NCBI GenBank assembly: GCA_020433785.1
Contig: JAGRCC010000218.1
Coordinates: forward strand, 1-9,849
Length of the DNA: 9,849 nucleotides
Direction: 5' to 3'
DNA from: Anaerolineae bacterium
GTDB lineage: Bacteria > Chloroflexota > Anaerolineae > 4572-78 > J111
The notes beneath the pieces are model-generated. The model was given only the letters and a program-made list of their open reading frames with translations. It was not told where the DNA came from and did no database searches. Both the position numbers and the translations under genes were made by a program. Positions 6,804-9,849 of the stretch are shown here, piece after piece. Each line of letters begins with the position of its first letter. Within the stretch, counting starts at the first letter, position 1.

Positions 6804-7176
6804 TGAAACCTGGCTTACCAGCTTAAGGGAAATTTTTGACTATTTGGAGAATGACGGTAGCTTTGATTTTAGAAAATTACTGCCTGAGGCAGGGATGCCT
6901 GATCCTCCAACTATTCCTGCCGACACCATCAAAAAATTTCAAAAGCAATTAATCTCTAAAAAATTTCATGCGGATATAGTGGAGAGTTTTGCCAACTGGT
7001 CTCAAACTGAGCAAATTGAAACAGTGAAGACTTACTACCTACTGACTCATCAAACCGATTTATCTCGGGAAGCCCGGCGTCAGCTCTATTCAACTATGGC
7101 TAAGAGCTACCGTACCTTTTTTAGTTGGCAGGAAGTTTCCCACCCCGGCTGGACATTTAGACCCGGGGGTGGTTAA
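6796..7176 (+). CDS. Unrecognised 126-residue protein with Trp/Gly-rich C-terminal tail; possible peptide precursor
   Basis: I do not recognise a family. The start overlaps the STAND stop codon by 8 bp behind a strong ribosome binding site, so translation is probably coupled and the product abundant. Residues 1-105 look helical and charged, with no signal peptide or membrane segment. Residues 106-126 (RTFFSWQEVSHPGWTFRPGGG, one residue over a 20-mer core ending in three glycines) differ in character: aromatic, with Trp111 and Trp119, two prolines and a flexible RPGGG end. A folded leader plus short aromatic tail, immediately before an isoprenoid-synthase-fold gene and a metalloprotease gene, resembles the logic of ComX-type precursors, where a Trp near the C-terminus is prenylated. 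ComX precursors are shorter (about 55-75 residues) with the Trp closer to the end, so this is a hypothesis. It might instead be a small regulator or partner of the STAND protein. The coding call is firm. Confidence 0.8.
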   Translation: MSSETWLTSLREIFDYLENDGSFDFRKLLPEAGMPDPPTIPADTIKKFQKQLISKKFHADIVESFANWSQTEQIETVKTYYLLTHQTDLSREARRQLYSTMAKSYRTFFSWQEVSHPGWTFRPGGG

Positions 7177-7193
7177 CCGGTTGGTAGGCGATA

Positions 7194-8213
7194 ATGACCC
7201 ACACCTTCGATCTGGCTCAAATTAGCCAAAACATTAACTATTTTGAACCACAGGCGGTTACCCAACTGTCCTCATCTGAGTTAGAGACTCGCTTGGCGGT
7301 TTATATGTGGAGTTGGGGCCAGCAGATAGCACCGGCTGCCGCGGCGACCTACCTGCCGGAAAATTCTTTTGATGTGCAGCGTTTTCTGGATTTTTACCTG
7401 CCTTTCAGGATTGGCTCTGACTTTGCGGCTGTCTCAGAAGCGTCGGTTCGGCTGCTGGCGGTTGGTACCGCTCACCTGCATCTTTATGGAACCTTTTTAG
7501 ATTTCGTACTTGATAGCCCGGATCACGCCTCTGCTGTGATGGAAGTAACTGTCGCCTCCTTTCTCTTTCATGCTGAGCGTGTTTTTGCCTGGCTATTCCC
7601 TCCTTCATCACCTTTCTGGAATCGCCTGAACCAACTCCAAATCCAAACTAATCAAGTGCTACTCAAAGAACGACCTGGATCGCTAAATCGAATTAAACCC
7701 TATGAATTAGCCGCTTATAAACAGAATGCTTGCCGAAAGATGGCCTTATTTGGCCATACTCATGTTATAGGTTTAGCCCTACTCAACGGCGCTCCGGAAC
7801 AAATTCCGGTCTTGGAACGCTGCTGGGATGCCCTCATGTTTCTGGCTACCATTGATGATGATGTCCTTGACTGGCCTGAAGATTACCATAACAGCACTTA
7901 CACCTATTTGCTTACCCAGGTTTTGTTGGCCGACCCTTTCCGGGCTGAGTTGGAAGCAGGCCACAAGCCGGCTGTGACCGAAGTGGATGGGGCGTTATTT
8001 TGCAGTGATGTGGTCGAGACATTATACCTGGCCGCCGCCCGTGAACTTGAGGAAGCTGAAGCTCTAGCCCACCAAATAGACTGTCTGGCCGTGGCTGATC
8101 TATTGCGAGAGCATAGTGCGGAGGCCAGGAGTCGAGCGGTTGACATCTCAAAACGTAAGCTTGGCGCTGTAATCGCTATGGGGGCGGATAAATCCGAGCG
8201 ATCTCGCCAATAA
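7194..8213 (+). CDS. Class I isoprenoid-synthase-fold protein (polyprenyl synthetase / ComQ-like candidate)
   Basis: The 339-residue all-helical protein shows the pattern of class I isoprenoid enzymes. The second Asp-rich motif is clear: DDDVLDWPED at 221-230, followed by STYTYLL, comparable to the DDxxD region of polyprenyl synthetases. Before it, the basic/aromatic helix PYELAAYKQNACRKMALFGH (169-188) occupies the position of the conserved Lys-containing helix. The first motif is reduced to FLDFVLDSPD (101-110), with Asp103, Asp107 and Asp110. The expected chemistry is Mg-diphosphate-dependent transfer or rearrangement of an allylic diphosphate; whether the acceptor is isopentenyl diphosphate, a Trp of the upstream protein, or nothing (non-catalytic) is unknown. 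The NSE motif of bacterial terpene cyclases is not evident. The gene is 17 bp after the small protein gene with a weak GGTAGG site, so coupling is plausible. The fold call is reasonably confident; the specific activity is not. Confidence 0.72.
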   Translation: MTHTFDLAQISQNINYFEPQAVTQLSSSELETRLAVYMWSWGQQIAPAAAATYLPENSFDVQRFLDFYLPFRIGSDFAAVSEASVRLLAVGTAHLHLYGTFLDFVLDSPDHASAVMEVTVASFLFHAERVFAWLFPPSSPFWNRLNQLQIQTNQVLLKERPGSLNRIKPYELAAYKQNACRKMALFGHTHVIGLALLNGAPEQIPVLERCWDALMFLATIDDDVLDWPEDYHNSTYTYLLTQVLLADPFRAELEAGHKPAVTEVDGALFCSDVVETLYLAAARELEEAEALAHQIDCLAVADLLREHSAEARSRAVDISKRKLGAVIAMGADKSERSRQ

Positions 8214-8250
8214 AGGGTTCTTGAAAATTAATCACTTTATAGATTTAGCC

Positions 8251-8257
8251 AGGGAGG
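8251..8257 (+). promoter_or_regulatory. Ribosome binding site of the metalloprotease gene
   Basis: AGGGAGG is 6 bases before ATG 8264 and fixes that start. The 50-bp gap after the isoprenoid-fold gene contains no evident terminator. Confidence 0.7.
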
Positions 8258-8263
8258 TTTTTA

Positions 8264-9652
8264 ATGTCAGAACAGCATGATTTGTTGGAAATGGCCCAAA
8301 AACAGTTAGTGCTAGCCGGAAAGACCTTAGTTGATGATATTACGAATGAGCCTATTGTTTCAAACTATCCTGATTTGGAGAAAATTACCTCAGATTGGAT
8401 AGATAGCTTTAAGCAGGAGATTGATAAGTTTTCTCAACAAATTTCCTCCCTAACCGTTCCCAAATCGGAGCTGCGTCAGTTAGTTGATTATGGCGACCTA
8501 TTGTATAACTTTACGGAGACCATCGTTATTTACTACACCGCCTTGCAACAACAACAACAAACCCCAACCCTTCTTCCGGGCGGCAACAGCCAAGATACAC
8601 AACAAAAGATTCAGGTGGCTCAAACGGTTGCTAATAAGTTGTATGCCGTCATAAAAGATAAAGGGCTGAATTTGTATGAGCCGAACTATACCGCGTTGCG
8701 CGTTATTCCTTTTATCAATCGCCTTTACGCCGGTGGGTCTGACTCGGCTTTACCTTATATTGTAGCGCCTCGCTGGGGCTATACCCAAGCTTGGGCCTGG
8801 CCCGGCTATGCTCACGAAGTAGGGCATCACATTTACCGTAATGTAATAGGGTTACGAGAGGAACTACAGGCAAAATTGACCACGGCTTTAGTTCTTCATA
8901 GCTATGATTACGTTCATCTCAATATGTGGTTTAGTTGGATGGAAGAAATATTTGCCGATTTGTTTGGTCTACTGCAAATTGGACCATCGTTTATTCGGAG
9001 TCAACAATATATAACGCTTACCTCGCTCCGGGGTGAGGCGATGACGAGATTGCACAGAGGCCAAGATGCCCGCGTAGCCTTCTTTCATGCGACCGATAAC
9101 GCTCACCCTGTTCCTTACTTACGAGTTTACCTTAGCCTAAAAGCTTTAACCCTGCTTGGTCAGGATATGACCGCACTTGAAAAGCAGTGGGAAGCTTTCT
9201 TCGAACCAGTGCAGGCCTCTCTGGGTTGGATGCGCGCCGATGTGACCAAAATGACCGGTAAACGTAAATTGGCCTGGGGGGTTAGAAGTCATGAGGTTAA
9301 AGAAAAAGCGGTTTTGTTTTTATCGCTAATCCTTCATATCCCGCTCGACGCCCTGGCCGGCCCGGACGGGCAGCCTCGTTCTATTCATAAGCTCTTTTAT
9401 GACCCTACTCAACAAGACACGATGAAAAACGCTATAGACCGCTGTAAGGCGGTTATTAACAACCCCTCTTTAGATAATGTTTATCACCAACTGATTACCT
9501 CCGATATTTTTCAAAACAACCCCGATATTCGAACTGTGATCGCTGTGGCTGAATATGCTTTTGAGCATTTGGAGATTGAGCAATTTCAAGCTTTTAATAA
9601 GGCGCTCTTCGATTTTATTCAAAAGCAAAGCCAGCATTTGCCGGCTGTTTAG
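8264..9652 (+). CDS. Soluble M48-like zinc metalloprotease candidate
   Basis: This 462-residue protein carries HEVGHH at 184-189 (zinc ligands His184 and His188, catalytic Glu185), then EEIFADLFGLL with Glu228 and Asp232 in ExxAD spacing, then HPVPYLR with His281 and Arg287 in HPxxxxR spacing. The ordered trio HExGH, ExxAD and HPxxxxR matches the signature of M48 peptidases (HtpX, Oma1, Ste24), but the membrane helices usual in those enzymes are absent and no signal peptide is seen, so it should act in the cytosol. Residues 1-94 are helical and charged, a Gln-rich linker follows (95-115), and 300-462 is an extra helical domain. It is the last gene of the operon. It may cleave the upstream 126-residue protein, activate the STAND protein, or act as an effector. 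An ImmA/IrrE-type protease is less likely because the Glu ligand is about 40 residues from HExxH. The hydrolase class is fairly sure; the substrate is unknown. Confidence 0.82.
   Translation: MSEQHDLLEMAQKQLVLAGKTLVDDITNEPIVSNYPDLEKITSDWIDSFKQEIDKFSQQISSLTVPKSELRQLVDYGDLLYNFTETIVIYYTALQQQQQTPTLLPGGNSQDTQQKIQVAQTVANKLYAVIKDKGLNLYEPNYTALRVIPFINRLYAGGSDSALPYIVAPRWGYTQAWAWPGYAHEVGHHIYRNVIGLREELQAKLTTALVLHSYDYVHLNMWFSWMEEIFADLFGLLQIGPSFIRSQQYITLTSLRGEAMTRLHRGQDARVAFFHATDNAHPVPYLRVYLSLKALTLLGQDMTALEKQWEAFFEPVQASLGWMRADVTKMTGKRKLAWGVRSHEVKEKAVLFLSLILHIPLDALAGPDGQPRSIHKLFYDPTQQDTMKNAIDRCKAVINNPSLDNVYHQLITSDIFQNNPDIRTVIAVAEYAFEHLEIEQFQAFNKALFDFIQKQSQHLPAV
8546..8560 (+). repeat. (CAA)5 microsatellite encoding five Gln
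   Basis: Five perfect CAA codons encode Gln95-Gln99 at the start of the linker of the metalloprotease. Units could be gained or lost in frame, changing linker length without disrupting the protease domain. Confidence 0.85.
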
Positions 9653-9679
9653 AAAAGGGTTTAAGTGATTTTTAGTCGT

Positions 9680-9722
9680 CAATCTCTGCTTCACAGATTG
9701 TAGGCCGGAAATTGCACTTCCG
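9680..9722. terminator. Two small hairpins between convergent genes, possible weak bidirectional terminator
   Basis: CAATCT/AGATTG (9680-9685 with 9695-9700) and CGGAA/TTCCG (9706-9710 with 9718-9722) can form adjacent stems in the 73-bp gap between the metalloprotease stop and the leftward gene's stop. Neither is followed by a strong T-run, so this is only a tentative call. Confidence 0.3.
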
Positions 9723-9725
9723 ATG

Positions 9726-9849
9726 CTATGATTCATTCTGAAATACATCCTGCACCTGCGGCGTTGCCAGAAATGAGTCACGCAGATTGGCCTCACCGAT
9801 GTGGTCGGCGATATAGGCTATTAACTCTTGGGCCTGCCGGCGCAAATCT
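9726..9849 (-). CDS. C-terminal fragment of a leftward gene, probably a TPR-rich ATPase/regulator
   Basis: On the minus strand an open frame enters at the right edge and ends at TAG 9728-9726, giving 40 visible residues that start DLRRQAQELIAYIADHIGEA. The tail NLRDSFLATPQVQDVF resembles the C-terminal end of large STAND/adenylate-cyclase/LuxR-type proteins with TPR repeats, where the last repeat ends in I..LR..FL..P.V. The base composition is GC-richer than the neighbouring cassette and closer to the left part of the window. It is convergent with the metalloprotease gene and not part of that operon. The coding call rests on codon pattern and the recognisable tail; the family assignment is tentative because only the end is visible. 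Confidence 0.6.
   Translation of the reverse strand, partial: DLRRQAQELIAYIADHIGEANLRDSFLATPQVQDVFQNES

Noticed and set aside
7159..7176. C-terminal Gly-Gly-Gly of the small protein as a ubiquitin-like conjugation tail
   Set aside because: No E1, E2 or JAB-type deconjugase is encoded nearby, and the neighbouring protease is an HExxH enzyme; the body shows no beta-grasp pattern.
7175..7182. AACCGGTT palindrome at the end of the small protein gene
   Set aside because: An 8-base palindrome is expected by chance, and nothing else marks it as a site.
7194..8213. Bacterial terpene cyclase
   Set aside because: No NSE-type motif (ND..S...E) or RY pair is visible; the DDDVLD motif fits polyprenyl-synthetase-like proteins better.
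9470..9796. Leftward 108-residue open frame overlapping the protease 3' end
   Set aside because: It is antisense to the metalloprotease and out of frame with the more convincing leftward fragment ending at 9726.

Overview
The window looks like a piece of a Chloroflexota-type (Anaerolineae-like) chromosome. This is an inference from gene content: a UPF0261/Tm-1-like protein, a DinB_2-type protein, a IIA-HPr-EI fusion protein, a novel-STAND NTPase, and short-period tandem repeats between genes. No rRNA, tRNA or CRISPR array was seen, so the taxonomy is not firm.

Left part (1-4052), GC-rich and housekeeping-like. A UPF0261/Tm-1-like gene, cut by the window edge, runs rightward to 828. It converges on a leftward pair: a three-domain PTS phosphotransferase (IIA-Glc, HPr and Enzyme I in one chain, 4052 to 1542), then a DinB-fold protein (1464 to 937) 77 bp downstream. 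Between the convergent ends lies an unusual element: seven tandem 8-mers of consensus RGGTTRCA, then a 20-bp centre, then a degraded array of the reverse complement. The far arm runs into the DinB gene and supplies its last codons and stop.

Divergent control region (4053-4274). The leftward PTS gene has a good sigma-70-like promoter. On the rightward side there is a strong Shine-Dalgarno, a 12-codon mini-ORF, and a perfect 9-bp inverted repeat covering the mini-ORF start.

Right part (4275-9652), visibly more AT-rich, is a compact rightward four-gene cassette. It contains (1) a novel-STAND NTPase with an N-terminal helical adaptor-like domain and a C-terminal domain of about six membrane segments rich in glycine zippers; (2) an overlapping 126-residue protein with a Trp/Gly-rich C-terminal tail; (3) a 339-residue class I isoprenoid-synthase-fold protein with a clear second Asp-rich motif; (4) a 462-residue soluble metalloprotease with M48-like signatures (HExxH, ExxAD, HPxxxxR). 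The spacing (8-bp overlap, then 17-bp and 50-bp gaps) supports one transcript.

The most interesting reading is that genes 2-4 could make a prenylated peptide: precursor, prenyl-transferring enzyme and processing protease, analogous in logic to ComX/ComQ and to Ste24 processing of prenylated a-factor. The membrane STAND protein would then act as sensor, effector or receptor. The alternative is a STAND-based conflict (defence) system in which the isoprenoid-fold protein and protease are effector or regulatory parts. The sequence alone does not decide between these.

Right edge: a leftward gene enters at 9849 and ends at 9726. Only its last 40 residues are visible; they resemble the C-terminal tail of TPR-rich ATPase/regulator proteins.
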